A stretch of DNA of 15,784 nt, from the NCBI GenBank assembly GCA_038323965.1, contig JBBQHM010000046.1, forward strand, positions 1-15,784. Direction: 5' to 3'. Below the pieces are notes generated by a model. It did not search any database and was not told the origin of the DNA. It saw nothing but the letters and a program-made list of their open reading frames with translations. Made by a program: the position numbers and the translations under genes. Origin of the DNA: JBBQHM01 sp038323965. GTDB lineage: Bacteria; Verrucomicrobiota; Verrucomicrobiia; Chthoniobacterales; UBA10450. Shown piece after piece: positions 1 through 8,046 of this stretch. Position 1 is the stretch's first letter, and every line of letters starts with the position of its first letter.

Positions 1-2520
1 TATCTGATGCAGCACCCGCTCCTGGCGGCGCTCAATATTCTCAGCGTTGCTATTGGCGTCGCGGTCTTTCTCGCAGTGCAGCTGGCGAATGAGAGCGCAG
101 CGCAGGCCTTTCGTTCGACCATCGATTTCGTCGCCGGCAAATCGGACTTGGAAGTTTCAAACCCATCGTCGGATGTGCCCGAGGATTTGTTGCCGAAAAT
201 TTCGCAGGATCCAGACGTGGTCGCGGCGACGCCACTGGTGCGCGGCATTGTCACGCTGCCGGATTACCCGGGCGAATACCTGGACATTCTCGGCATTGAT
301 TTTTTTACGGACGCCGCCTTCCGGATGTTCGAGCTGACGGACGCCGACGCGCGAAACTTCGATGTCTTTCGCTGGCTGCGTGGTCCGGATGTTATCGCAG
401 TCTCGGAGCGGTTCGTCGCAGACCATCGACTGCAGATTGGCGATCGGTTGCGCTCAAGCGTGAACGGTAAGCGCGTTGATCTCACGATCGGTTTTATCAT
501 GCGCGGCACCGCCAGCGGCGCTGCCGAAGCGCACTTTGCCGCGATGGACATCGGCTGGGCGCAGGAACTCTTCGATGCGCCGACGAAATTGAACTCGATT
601 CAAATCAAGATTCGTCCCGGGATCAATCGTGCCGGTGTCATGAAGCGGTTGACCGCGACGATGCCGGCGAATGTTTTCGTCGCGCCGCCGCAGCGTCGAA
701 GCGAGCAGATCGAAAAAATCGTCGGCAGTTTTCAATTGAATCTTACCGCGCTTAGCCTCGTCGCACTGCTCGTCGGTGTGTTTCTCATTTACAACACAGT
801 CTCCGCGTCGGTCGTGCGTCGAAGGCGAGAGCTCGGAGTGCTGCGATCACTCGGCGTGTCATCCGGTCGAATTCAAACGCTCTTTATCATGGAGGCGCTC
901 CTGCTGGCGAGCGTCGGCACGTTGCTCGGATTGATCCTGGGAACTCTTCTGGCCCGTTCTCTGATCGCGACGGTGTCACATACAATCTCGTCGCTTTATC
1001 TTCTGGTTAGCATTCAAAACCTTTCCGCGAATGCCGGCGTCTACCTCGCAGCGACGGCTGTTGGAATTTTTTCGGGTGGTTTGGCGGCTTGGATACCGGC
1101 GCGACGCGCGGCGTCGTTAGAGATCGCAGCGACATTGCGCCCTGATATCAGCCTGCCAGAACGAAGCTCCTCAGTCGTCTGGAACGTGGTAGCGATCGCA
1201 CTGTTAATCTGCGCGATTTTTGGCGCGTGGTGGGCGCTGGCGATAGGGCCACCCATCGTGGGATTCGTCTCCGCGTTTTGCACATTGGCGGGATTTTCGT
1301 TCTTCGCACCAGCTGCGATTCGTCTCTTCGCGCGAGCGATAGCCCTCGTTCTCAGGCGCACCGGCAGGGACTTTCTCACGTTGCCCCTCGCGTCGGCGCA
1401 CCTGGCGCGTTCGCTCGGCCGAAATTCTGTCACGGTCGCAGCGTTGGCTTCTGCCGTGGCCATGACAATCGGAGTTACCGTCATGATTTTCTCATTTCGT
1501 AAAACGGTCGGCACCTGGATCGAGCAGACTCTTGTGGCCGATGTTTTCATCGCGCCTGCTTCCAACGAGATCACGGGGCCCGTCTCGTTCGTGCCGCCGG
1601 CAGCGGTGAAATTCTTCGAGGCGGATCCGAGGGTCTCGTCGGTCGACACCTTTCGTCAACAACGTGTCTCGATCGGTGGCGAATCGAGTTTGCTAGGCGC
1701 CGTGCGCGCGAACGGAGCGCACACTTTCCCATTTGTTCGCGGTGATGGCGACGAGTTGATGCGGCGATTTCGCTCGGAGCGTTGCGCCATTGTCTCGGAA
1801 AGTTTCGCGAGACGCCGGAAGGTCGCTCCCGGGGAAAATCTTCCGATCGATACGCCATCCGGCTCCGTGGCATTGCCCGTGATTGGAGTTTTTTACGATT
1901 ACACGCGTGACGAAGGAGTCGTCTTTACGAATACGGAAACATTTGAGTCCCTCTTCAAAGATGAGCGCGTGAACAGTATCGCCCTGTATCTAAAGTCGGG
2001 GGCCGATGGCGACGCGATGACAATGGACTTTCGGCGAACGTTTGTCGGTGCCGGTGAATTCGCCATTTATCGAAATCGCGAGCTCCGACGGCGCGTTTTC
2101 GAAATCTTTGATCAGACGTTCGCAGTCACCTACGTGCTGCAGGCAGTCGCGATCGTCGTCGCGCTGACCGGAACGTTTCTCGCATTTACCACCCTCGTGG
2201 CTGAGCGAACCATGCTGCTCGGCCTGATGCGCGCAGTAGGAATGTCGGCGTCTCAAATCGCCCGGCTGCTTTTGCTCGAAGCAGGGATGATCGGAACGAT
2301 CGCGAGTGCTCTCGGCTTGATTGCGGGTCTGGCTCTGGCCGCGGTGCTAACGGGTGTGATCAATCGCGCGTTTTTCGGGTGGACGGTGCAATTAAATATT
2401 CCGTGGCGGACGTTGTGGACGACTCCGGTCTGGGTCATCGGCTCAGCGGTGGCAGCGGCGTTGCTACCGGCGTGGCGAACTGGACGCAGGCAAGTGGGGG
2501 AAGCGCTGCGGTTTCAATGA
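1..2520 (+). CDS. ABC transporter permease with two FtsX domains (YbbP / fused AttF-AttG type), 5'-truncated
   Basis: Inner-membrane permease of a type VII (MacB/LolC-like) ABC exporter, which would work with a separate ATPase probably encoded upstream of the window. Seen: the frame is open to the left edge. The first ATG is at 7, but family members normally have a short cytoplasmic lead before TM1, so the true start is probably outside the window. Counting from that ATG there are 837 residues. TM1 is at about 8-28, followed by a MacB-type periplasmic domain at about 30-240. The first FtsX core (TMs at about 246-270, 292-325 and 345-365) carries the coupling-loop sequence RRRRELGVLRSLG (271-283). 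Further TMs lie at about 392-445 and 475-497, followed by a second periplasmic domain. A second FtsX core near the C-terminus has the matching loop ERTMLLGLMRAVGM. Two FtsX cores in one chain fit YbbP or an AttF-AttG fusion. The stop overlaps the next gene by ATGA, which implies translational coupling. The exported substrate cannot be read from the sequence; lipids or lipoproteins are plausible. Confidence 0.9.
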   Translation, partial: YLMQHPLLAALNILSVAIGVAVFLAVQLANESAAQAFRSTIDFVAGKSDLEVSNPSSDVPEDLLPKISQDPDVVAATPLVRGIVTLPDYPGEYLDILGIDFFTDAAFRMFELTDADARNFDVFRWLRGPDVIAVSERFVADHRLQIGDRLRSSVNGKRVDLTIGFIMRGTASGAAEAHFAAMDIGWAQELFDAPTKLNSIQIKIRPGINRAGVMKRLTATMPANVFVAPPQRRSEQIEKIVGSFQLNLTALSLVALLVGVFLIYNTVSASVVRRRRELGVLRSLGVSSGRIQTLFIMEALLLASVGTLLGLILGTLLARSLIATVSHTISSLYLLVSIQNLSANAGVYLAATAVGIFSGGLAAWIPARRAASLEIAATLRPDISLPERSSSVVWNVVAIALLICAIFGAWWALAIGPPIVGFVSAFCTLAGFSFFAPAAIRLFARAIALVLRRTGRDFLTLPLASAHLARSLGRNSVTVAALASAVAMTIGVTVMIFSFRKTVGTWIEQTLVADVFIAPASNEITGPVSFVPPAAVKFFEADPRVSSVDTFRQQRVSIGGESSLLGAVRANGAHTFPFVRGDGDELMRRFRSERCAIVSESFARRRKVAPGENLPIDTPSGSVALPVIGVFYDYTRDEGVVFTNTETFESLFKDERVNSIALYLKSGADGDAMTMDFRRTFVGAGEFAIYRNRELRRRVFEIFDQTFAVTYVLQAVAIVVALTGTFLAFTTLVAERTMLLGLMRAVGMSASQIARLLLLEAGMIGTIASALGLIAGLALAAVLTGVINRAFFGWTVQLNIPWRTLWTTPVWVIGSAVAAALLPAWRTGRRQVGEALRFQ

Positions 2521-3611
2521 TTTGGAAAGTATTACTTTTGGTGTGCGTCTCCAGCTGGCCGACGCTGGCTGTGGCCGAGGATTGGCGCATTGCGTTGCCG
2601 GGCTGGCACTACGAATTCCCGCGTGATCATCACTCGCATAACGAGTTCAAGACGGAGTGGTGGTACTTCACCGGAAATCTGGACAGCGATGATGGGAAAC
2701 GATTCGGCTATGAGCTCACCTTTTTCCGCGAAGGAGTGAGAGCGCCAGGCGCGCGCAGCGGAACGGCGTCGCGTTTCATCGTCGACGATTTAAAGTTCGC
2801 TCACTTCGCGTTGACGGACGTTAGCGGGAAGCATTTCCTGGTTGCTCAAGAGGTGAGCAGGGGCGCGTTTGGCGAGGCCGGATTCGACGCGGCAGATCGA
2901 CTCGCGTGGATCGGCGCGTGGTCCGTAACGCTCGATGCGAATGGAAGGTTTTCGCTCAGCGCAACCAATCCCCAGGCGGCAGTTCGCCTCGAGCTTAACG
3001 GCCCAAAGGCACCCGTCATTCACGGAATCGACGGCGTCAGCCAGAAGGGCGCGGGCGTTGGCAACGCGTCACATTACTATTCGCAGACGAGATTAACGAC
3101 GAGCGGCGAGATGACGGTAAACGGAAAGACGCGGAAGGTGCAGGGAGCGAGTTGGTTCGATCACGAGTGGGCGACCAATCAACTCGGCGCGAATCAGGTC
3201 GGCTGGGATTGGCTCTCCCTGCAGTTGACTGATGGACGAGAACTCATGCTGTACCGCATGCGACTGACGGATGGGAGCGTCGATCCAGCATCCAGCGGCA
3301 CGCTCGTCGACGGAAACGGCGGGACGATGCATTTGACGTCTCGCGATTTTGTCATGACGCCGACTCGATTTTACAAAAGTGCGGGGACTTGCGCGCTCTA
3401 TCCGATCGAGTGGATGGTAGAACTTCCGACTCTCGGCGCAAGGTTCCGGGTTCACCCGGTTCTCGATAACCAGGAACTCGATCTCAAGCCGTTAAGTTAT
3501 TGGGAAGGCGCCGTCGACGTCACCGGCGACGAGAAGGGCGCGGCAATTTCCGGTCGCGGCTATCTCGAGCTGACTGGTTACGCCGCACCGCTGCGGGAAT
3601 TGACGCGCTGA
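2517..3611 (+). CDS. AttH/CrtC-like lipocalin-fold secreted protein (carotenoid 1,2-hydratase-like family)
   Basis: Exported 364-residue protein of the AttH/CrtC-like calycin family (PF07143/Lipocalin_9 type, formerly DUF2006). Members are annotated as carotenoid 1,2-hydratases, but those next to FtsX-type transporters are thought to handle lipids. Seen: a signal peptide at residues 1-20 with a likely AVA/ED cut, then the family signatures EWWYFTGNL (47-55), SHYYSQTR (185-192) and WFDHEWATNQLG (213-224), and a second beta-rich half at about 225-357. An open frame extends upstream to 2379, but it lies inside the permease gene. The ATG at 2517 is chosen because it overlaps the permease stop as ATGA and begins a clean signal peptide. 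The order permease then AttH matches the attEFGH arrangement first named in Agrobacterium. No carotenoid genes are visible nearby, so a true hydratase role is unlikely. Family assignment is firm and biochemical function open. Confidence 0.85.
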   Translation: MIWKVLLLVCVSSWPTLAVAEDWRIALPGWHYEFPRDHHSHNEFKTEWWYFTGNLDSDDGKRFGYELTFFREGVRAPGARSGTASRFIVDDLKFAHFALTDVSGKHFLVAQEVSRGAFGEAGFDAADRLAWIGAWSVTLDANGRFSLSATNPQAAVRLELNGPKAPVIHGIDGVSQKGAGVGNASHYYSQTRLTTSGEMTVNGKTRKVQGASWFDHEWATNQLGANQVGWDWLSLQLTDGRELMLYRMRLTDGSVDPASSGTLVDGNGGTMHLTSRDFVMTPTRFYKSAGTCALYPIEWMVELPTLGARFRVHPVLDNQELDLKPLSYWEGAVDVTGDEKGAAISGRGYLELTGYAAPLRELTR

Positions 3612-3613
3612 AA

Positions 3614-3640
3614 ATTACGCCTGCGTGTGACGCGCGTAAT
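3614..3640 (-). terminator. Terminator-like hairpin overlapping the 3' end of rpmH
   Basis: In the rpmH transcript the outer stem is ATTACGC pairing with GCGTAAT (3634-3640 with 3614-3620). It stacks on an inner stem GCGT/ACGC (3630-3633 with 3623-3626) closed by a CAC triloop, with one AG bulge. The last stem T and the three bases after it give TTTT. On the opposite strand no T-run follows, so the attH-like gene is not served. The hairpin lies in rpmH codons 51-57 and the stop. The T-run is short, so intrinsic termination is probable but not certain. Confidence 0.55.
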
Positions 3641-3788
3641 GGACTTCTACGCCCTTCGGCAGCAGACGCTTACGACCCTGTTGACGCCGCCGGGCGAGAC
3701 AAGCGCGTCCCGCTTTTGTCTTCATCCGCGCGCGAAACCCGTGCTGGCGTTTGAGCGTGCGCTTGGAAGCTTGAAAGGTGCGTTTCAT
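3615..3788 (-). CDS. rpmH: 50S ribosomal protein L34, with extended C-terminus
   Basis: L34 is a small basic protein of the large ribosomal subunit. Seen: 57 residues beginning MKRTFQASKRTLKRQHGFRA and containing the hallmark HGFRARMKTKAGR (residues 16-28) and ARRRQQGRKRL (32-42). Usual L34 is about 44-47 residues, so about a dozen extra residues (KGVEVHYARHTQA) follow. The start at 3788 is chosen because canonical L34 begins MKRT. The in-frame ATG at 3803 would add MLHST and would lie at or before the inferred transcription start. No Shine-Dalgarno is obvious. In most bacteria rnpA follows rpmH. Here the gene ends 3 bases from the convergent attH-like gene, so rnpA is not in its usual place. 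The last seven sense codons plus the stop form a hairpin (see the terminator entry). Confidence 0.95.
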   Translation of the reverse strand: MKRTFQASKRTLKRQHGFRARMKTKAGRACLARRRQQGRKRLLPKGVEVHYARHTQA

Positions 3789-3805
3789 GGTCGAATGGAG
3801 CATTG

Positions 3806-3833
3806 AAAGTAGGAGTCACCGCCGGTTTGTCAA
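3806..3833 (-). promoter_or_regulatory. Candidate sigma-70 promoter of rpmH
   Basis: A perfect -35 hexamer TTGACA (minus strand, 3828-3833) is followed after 16 bases by TACTTT (3806-3811), which is only a 3/6 match to the -10 consensus. The predicted transcript would start about 10 bases upstream of the ATG at 3788. This favours that start over the ATG at 3803. Confidence 0.4.
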
Positions 3834-3899
3834 CGCGGGGCCGGCATTTCCCGCGATCGGCATTGCAACCCCCGCTACTTTCTGGAATAAGAGCCGAGC

Positions 3900-4385
3900 A
3901 TGAGCGACGTAGTCATCGAGCCGGCGACCGAGGCAGACCTCGATGAGCTTTCCGTCCTCTTGGGCGAATTGTTTCGTGACGAGAGCGATTTCAAGCCGGA
4001 CAAAAACAAGCAGCTACGTGGATTACGGCTGATTTTCGAGGAACCAAACCGGGGCCGCGTTTTCGTGTTGCGCAAGGACAAGGCGATCGTCGGGATGATC
4101 AATCTGCTCTTTACCATCAGCACCGCCGAAGGTGGATTTGTCATGGTGCTGGAGGATTTGGTGGTGCACGACGCCTACCGCGATCACGGCTTCGGCTCGA
4201 AGCTGCTCGAGCACGCGATTGAATTTGCGCGGCAGAAAAATTTTCTACGCATCACATTGCTCACCGATCGCCCGGAGATTAAGTCGCAGAATTTCTTTAA
4301 GCGCCACGGCTTTTACGCCTCGACCATGATTCCGATGCGACTTTTGATCAATCCGGAAGGGCCGTCGAAACCTACCTCGCTCTAG
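3900..4385 (+). CDS. GNAT family N-acetyltransferase
   Basis: Cytoplasmic acetyl-CoA-dependent N-acetyltransferase of 161 residues, the typical length of a single GNAT domain. Seen: an N-terminal alpha/beta lead (IEPATEADLDELSVLLGELF, 6-25), the core strand VLEDLVVHDAYR (83-94), and the acetyl-CoA pyrophosphate-binding loop RDHGFGSKLL (94-103) with the R/QxxGxG pattern. The late motif B is FFKRHGFY (132-139). The start is the first ATG, just after a purine-rich stretch (aagagccgag). It stands alone between rpmH (divergent) and the M1 aminopeptidase gene (convergent), and its TAG stop shares the tetranucleotide CTAG with that gene's stop. The substrate cannot be inferred: small amines, amino acids and protein N-termini are all possible. 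Confidence 0.88.
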   Translation: MSDVVIEPATEADLDELSVLLGELFRDESDFKPDKNKQLRGLRLIFEEPNRGRVFVLRKDKAIVGMINLLFTISTAEGGFVMVLEDLVVHDAYRDHGFGSKLLEHAIEFARQKNFLRITLLTDRPEIKSQNFFKRHGFYASTMIPMRLLINPEGPSKPTSL

Positions 4386-7036
4386 CGCAGATCTTTGGGC
4401 TGGAGCGCGGCGATTTGCGATGCGACCCGCGCCCTGAATTCCGCGCGAAAAGCCACTTCGTCCGCGGCAATGTCGACGTGCTTTTTGCTCCCAACTGGCA
4501 GATTCGCCGTCGCGTATTCGCGTAATTCGCCTACCCGCGATTCGTCCGAGAAGAACGTGAACAAGCCTGACGCGTAACTGTTCGCGCCAAGTGCATCGGA
4601 TTTTGCCAGCAGCGCTTTCATGTTTGTTTTAGCGAAATTCCATGCCAGCGTGGGTTGTTCGCTAAATCGCCCGACTTTCCCAACCAAATAAACTGCGCGG
4701 CTGGTGGGCAATTCATCGGTTACGGCAATCTGCAGGGCGCGCGCCGCCAGTTTCGGATCGAGTGGGCGCGTCAGCGCGTCGTAGAAGGTCTGCTTTTCCT
4801 CGGAGCTCGCGGATTTTAATCCAAGGTCGTGCAGCAAATTCCAGGTTTTCTCATCCGCGTAACGCCCGACGACGTTCAGAACCGCAGGCCGCAAATCGGG
4901 CGCGAGCGACTGCGGGTCCTTCAAAAATCGAGCAAATCTCTCGCGGCAACCGGCGATGACTTCGGCATCATCGAACGTTCCCAGCGAGGCGATTAAATCC
5001 GCGCGGAGCACGGATAACGTCGTCGGCTCATCGGCTTTCTGTTCCCAGCCGACGCGGTCAAACGTCGGCCGCAGAATTGACCGCGCGTAATTGCGCAGGC
5101 CGACCCGCTCGGGCGCCCCGGCCAGTAATGCATCGAGATAATCGAATGCATTGATGATCTGCTGTCGCTCGGCGAGATCCGTGTTGCCGGGCATCCGCTC
5201 GATCAAATCCGTGTAAAGAGACAGGGGTGCGCGATTCGCCTGCACCAGTGCCCAGGTGTCACTTAGCAGATTGACCCGATCTGCGGTGTTCATTCCGGGC
5301 AAAACAGCGAGGAGCATTTTCCAGGACGACTCGTCGTAGGCGACCCGGTAGTTGCCTGCTCCATTGATGTTGAGCTTGAGGGCGCGATCAGCGGGAATCT
5401 CGTCGATCGCAGCGGTCGCCTCCGACATGACCAGGCTCGCCGGCGCGCTTTGCGCATCAACGTAATAGGTGACAGGGATTTTCCACGTTTGCGTCGGCGG
5501 ATCCGGGAAATGAATCGAGAAACGTTCCTGCGTAAGTACGACTTTCCCCCCAGTCTCACGCTTCACCGTGATGAGGGGAAAACCGGGCTGTTCCGTCCAG
5601 CCGGCAGCGATCTCGCCCACAGGTTTACCCGAGGCTTCAGCTAAAGAATTCCAAAGATCGGCCGTGGTGGCGTTGCTGTATTTGTGCACCTGCATGTAAC
5701 GCCGGATGCCATCTCGAAAGGTTTCCTCGCCGAGAAAACTCTCCATCATCCTGATGAACGACTGACCTTTGCGATAGGTGATGTCGTCAAAAGCGCTGTT
5801 TGCTTCCGCTTCATTATTGATCGGCTGCTGAATCGGGTGCGTAGTTGAACGCGCATCGCCTTCCATGGCCTGCTCTTTGGAAATCCCCGTTCGCCGCGCG
5901 GGATCACGCGGGACCGTTCGGCGCAGCCAGACTTCCCACTGCGGATTGAGCCGGGCGGTGCACTTCGTTCCCATCCAGGACGCGAATCCTTCGTTGAGCC
6001 AAAGATTATCCCACCACGCCATCGTGACCAGATCGCCGAACCATTGATGCGCCATCTCGTGCGCGATCACCTCGAAGATATTTTGCTTCGTCGTGGCTGA
6101 AGAATTTTTCGGGTCGAAGAGCAAACCGGTCTCGAAGTAGGTGATGCCCCCCCAATTTTCCATGGCCCCGCCGAATCCTCCCGGCAGTGCGATCTGATCC
6201 AATTTTGGAAGCGGGTAGGGAACGCCGAAGTAATCGTTGTAGTATTTTAGAATCTGAGCGGTCGCCTCGAGTGCGTAGCGCCCCATCTCGCCTTTGCCTT
6301 TCGTAGCAATGACCCGGATTTTAGCGCCTTCCGCATCGCCTTCGATGATGTCCAGCTCGCCGGCGACAAAGACATTCAGGTAGCTCGACATCAACGGCGT
6401 GACGCCGAATCGCACTTCTTTTCCCCCGGGAACTTTCTGCTCGGCTTCTGCCGGCATGTTCGATATTGCGGTCCACTTTTCGGGAATCACCGCGGTCAGC
6501 TGAAAACGCGAGCGAAAGCTCGGTTCATCCCAGCAAGGGAACATCCGGCGCGCGTCCGTCGCTTCGAACTGCGTTCCGAGGACCGTTTTTTTTGCGTTCG
6601 TTCCCTGTTCCTGGTAAGGCGCTGCGAAAAGACCCTGCCCTTGTTTGTTGATCTTTCCGGAAAAATTGAGAGTGAGCGTGTGTGGTCCGGTTTCGAGATC
6701 GGTGGGTAATTCCAGCCGCACTAATTCCTGCGCGGCGTCAGGTCTGATGCTCGCCCTCGGCAATGGATTGTCGTCGACTGCGGCGCTCGTGATATCGATT
6801 TCCAACGCATTGAATACGAGCTCACGGACGTCGTTTTTTACGTCGAGCCTGATCGATTCGGTCCCGGCGAAACGCATCTTTGCCACGTCCGGAACGATCC
6901 TGATCGCGTAGTCAGTCGGGACGACGTCCTTCGGCAATTTGCCGGGCGTATTCGCGAAATCGAATGGCTTTTCTCCGCGCGCGGCGCTCGTCATGACTAC
7001 AAGCGACGCGATCAACAACACATTGCAAAGGCGCAT
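4382..7036 (-). CDS. Exported M1 family zinc aminopeptidase (PepN/ERAP-like)
   Basis: Metallopeptidase that removes N-terminal amino acids from peptides, here predicted to act outside the cytoplasm. The frame is open to a GTG at 7069. The ATG at 7036 is preferred because it directly begins a signal peptide (MRLCNVLLIASLVVMTSAARG). This gives 884 residues, usual for the family. Seen, in 884-residue numbering: an N-terminal beta-domain at about 35-230, then the exopeptidase motif GAMENWG (290-296). The zinc site is HEMAH (326-330), followed 19 residues later by the third ligand E349 (LNEGFASW). Further on is the TYRKGQ segment, where the family's transition-state tyrosine is expected. The C-terminal third is helical and resembles ERAP1_C. 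The gene is the last of the six-gene minus-strand run, 46 bases after a small exported protein. All catalytic residues are present. The annotation fits PepN-type enzymes, but the signal peptide and the tail domain set it apart from the cytosolic E. coli enzyme. Confidence 0.93.
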   Translation of the reverse strand: MRLCNVLLIASLVVMTSAARGEKPFDFANTPGKLPKDVVPTDYAIRIVPDVAKMRFAGTESIRLDVKNDVRELVFNALEIDITSAAVDDNPLPRASIRPDAAQELVRLELPTDLETGPHTLTLNFSGKINKQGQGLFAAPYQEQGTNAKKTVLGTQFEATDARRMFPCWDEPSFRSRFQLTAVIPEKWTAISNMPAEAEQKVPGGKEVRFGVTPLMSSYLNVFVAGELDIIEGDAEGAKIRVIATKGKGEMGRYALEATAQILKYYNDYFGVPYPLPKLDQIALPGGFGGAMENWGGITYFETGLLFDPKNSSATTKQNIFEVIAHEMAHQWFGDLVTMAWWDNLWLNEGFASWMGTKCTARLNPQWEVWLRRTVPRDPARRTGISKEQAMEGDARSTTHPIQQPINNEAEANSAFDDITYRKGQSFIRMMESFLGEETFRDGIRRYMQVHKYSNATTADLWNSLAEASGKPVGEIAAGWTEQPGFPLITVKRETGGKVVLTQERFSIHFPDPPTQTWKIPVTYYVDAQSAPASLVMSEATAAIDEIPADRALKLNINGAGNYRVAYDESSWKMLLAVLPGMNTADRVNLLSDTWALVQANRAPLSLYTDLIERMPGNTDLAERQQIINAFDYLDALLAGAPERVGLRNYARSILRPTFDRVGWEQKADEPTTLSVLRADLIASLGTFDDAEVIAGCRERFARFLKDPQSLAPDLRPAVLNVVGRYADEKTWNLLHDLGLKSASSEEKQTFYDALTRPLDPKLAARALQIAVTDELPTSRAVYLVGKVGRFSEQPTLAWNFAKTNMKALLAKSDALGANSYASGLFTFFSDESRVGELREYATANLPVGSKKHVDIAADEVAFRAEFRARVASQIAALQPKDLR

Positions 7037-7082
7037 GCGAGACTTAACAGCGCCCGCGTCGCTTTGCACCTGCGATGCAAAT

Positions 7083-7526
7083 TTATTGGACGACGAGAAC
7101 CAGCAGAAGCTGGCCGTTGCCGACCTGCGGTCCCTTGATGATAAGCGGACTGCTTCGGCTCAGTTTTGTGTCGGTCTCGAGCAGGACATCGTTCTGCTGA
7201 AACAGCTTGAGATTCAGGACATATCCTGCCGGCGACGCGCCCTTGAGGTCGACGTGCAGCGAAAAATATTTGCTCGATGCGAGCCAATCTTCTTCGCCCG
7301 TTTTCAACGCCTTTCTCGATTCGCCTATCACGCGAAACTGGTTGTAGCCAAAAAGCTCTTTCAACGTCTCTTCGATCGGAGTCAGTTCCGACGGGATAGC
7401 GGCTGGTGTCGCCGCATTTTCCGCTATCACCAGCCCACTCCAGACCGTCTCGCCTGCGCGAGCGTGCGCAGTGCCAAGAGAGAGCGCGCCCGCGATTGCA
7501 AAGAGCAACACAGCGCGGCGCGTCAT
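7083..7526 (-). CDS. Small exported protein of unknown function in ECF sigma operon
   Basis: I do not recognise a named domain. Seen: 147 residues with a signal peptide at about 1-22 (RR then a hydrophobic run, likely cut after ALSLGTAHA). The mature part has the segments ETLKELFGYNQFRVIGES (53-70) and SKYFSLHVDLKGA (85-97), an amphipathic beta-rich look, and ends in LLLVLVVQ. There is no lipobox cysteine and no TM after the signal. A TTG at 7544 would extend it by six residues, overlapping the anti-sigma gene. The ATG at 7526, four bases after that gene's stop, is preferred. Its place directly after a sigma/anti-sigma pair suggests an envelope sensor or effector of the same regulon. That role is inference from context only. 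Confidence 0.75.
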   Translation of the reverse strand: MTRRAVLLFAIAGALSLGTAHARAGETVWSGLVIAENAATPAAIPSELTPIEETLKELFGYNQFRVIGESRKALKTGEEDWLASSKYFSLHVDLKGASPAGYVLNLKLFQQNDVLLETDTKLSRSSPLIIKGPQVGNGQLLLVLVVQ

Positions 7527-7530
7527 ATGA

Positions 7531-8046
7531 TTATTTTGAGGCAAATTCGGAGGGAAGCGACTTCAGGCCGTCGACCCAAAGCACGGTAACCTTATCTTCC
7601 TTCGATTCGAAAATGGAAACCGTCGCGTTCGGACTAAGGGTGGGATCCACCCGCGCGTTCAGAATCTGCGTCAGGTACTGCGAGTGATCTGCAGTCGGAC
7701 GAATGTTGATCACCATTACGGCGCAAACGACGAATATTGCGAGCGAAGTCGCGCCCGTCCAAAAGAGCCGCGGAATAGTCCACCAGGAAGGAGAATCGCT
7801 GCGTGCAGGTGCCGCGGCTCGTTCGTCACGCACAATGCGCTCGCTCAGTTGATGACTGAAGAAATCAGCGTTGCCCATCGGCACCGCCGCGAGCTGCTCC
7901 TTGAGGAAAGTCCCCAGCTGGCGCGCGGAATTCTTTTCCGCTAACGCCGCGGCCTGATCGGGTAGCGACGCTTCAAATTCCGCGAGCTCGCGACCGGTTA
8001 ACTGGTCGTCGACCCACGCCGTCCACTTTTCCTCAAACGTTTTCAT
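7531..8046 (-). CDS. Single-pass membrane anti-sigma factor
   Basis: Probable inner-membrane anti-sigma factor that holds the ECF sigma factor encoded just upstream. Seen: 171 residues. The N-terminal cytoplasmic helical part contains WTAWVDDQLTGRELAEFEA (8-26), typical of anti-sigma N-termini. One TM segment lies at about 94-115, followed by a short periplasmic tail with TVSIFESKEDKVTVLWVDGL (142-161). The zinc-binding HxxxCxxC motif of ZAS anti-sigma factors is absent, so it is a non-zinc type. The start at 8046 is chosen over the ATG at 8052 because GAGGG lies six bases before 8046 but directly abuts 8052. It overlaps the end of the sigma gene by 14 bases, so the two are probably made in a fixed ratio. 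The gene order strongly supports the role; the family call rests on layout rather than a diagnostic motif. Confidence 0.78.
   Translation of the reverse strand: MKTFEEKWTAWVDDQLTGRELAEFEASLPDQAAALAEKNSARQLGTFLKEQLAAVPMGNADFFSHQLSERIVRDERAAAPARSDSPSWWTIPRLFWTGATSLAIFVVCAVMVINIRPTADHSQYLTQILNARVDPTLSPNATVSIFESKEDKVTVLWVDGLKSLPSEFASK

Noticed and set aside
1041..1649. A 202-codon minus-strand frame inside the permease gene
   Set aside because: Antisense to a well-conserved FtsX permease; Ala/Arg/Thr-rich with no motif.
2379..2516. Upstream extension of the AttH-like protein
   Set aside because: It lies inside the permease gene and would remove the signal peptide from the N-terminus. The ATGA overlap start fits better.
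2517..3611. Carotenoid biosynthesis gene (true CrtC hydratase)
   Set aside because: No carotenoid pathway genes nearby, and the coupling to an FtsX permease points to the AttH branch of the family.
6939..7589. A 216-codon plus-strand frame opposite the small exported protein and the start of the aminopeptidase gene
   Set aside because: It runs antisense to two genes with signal peptides and has no recognisable domain.
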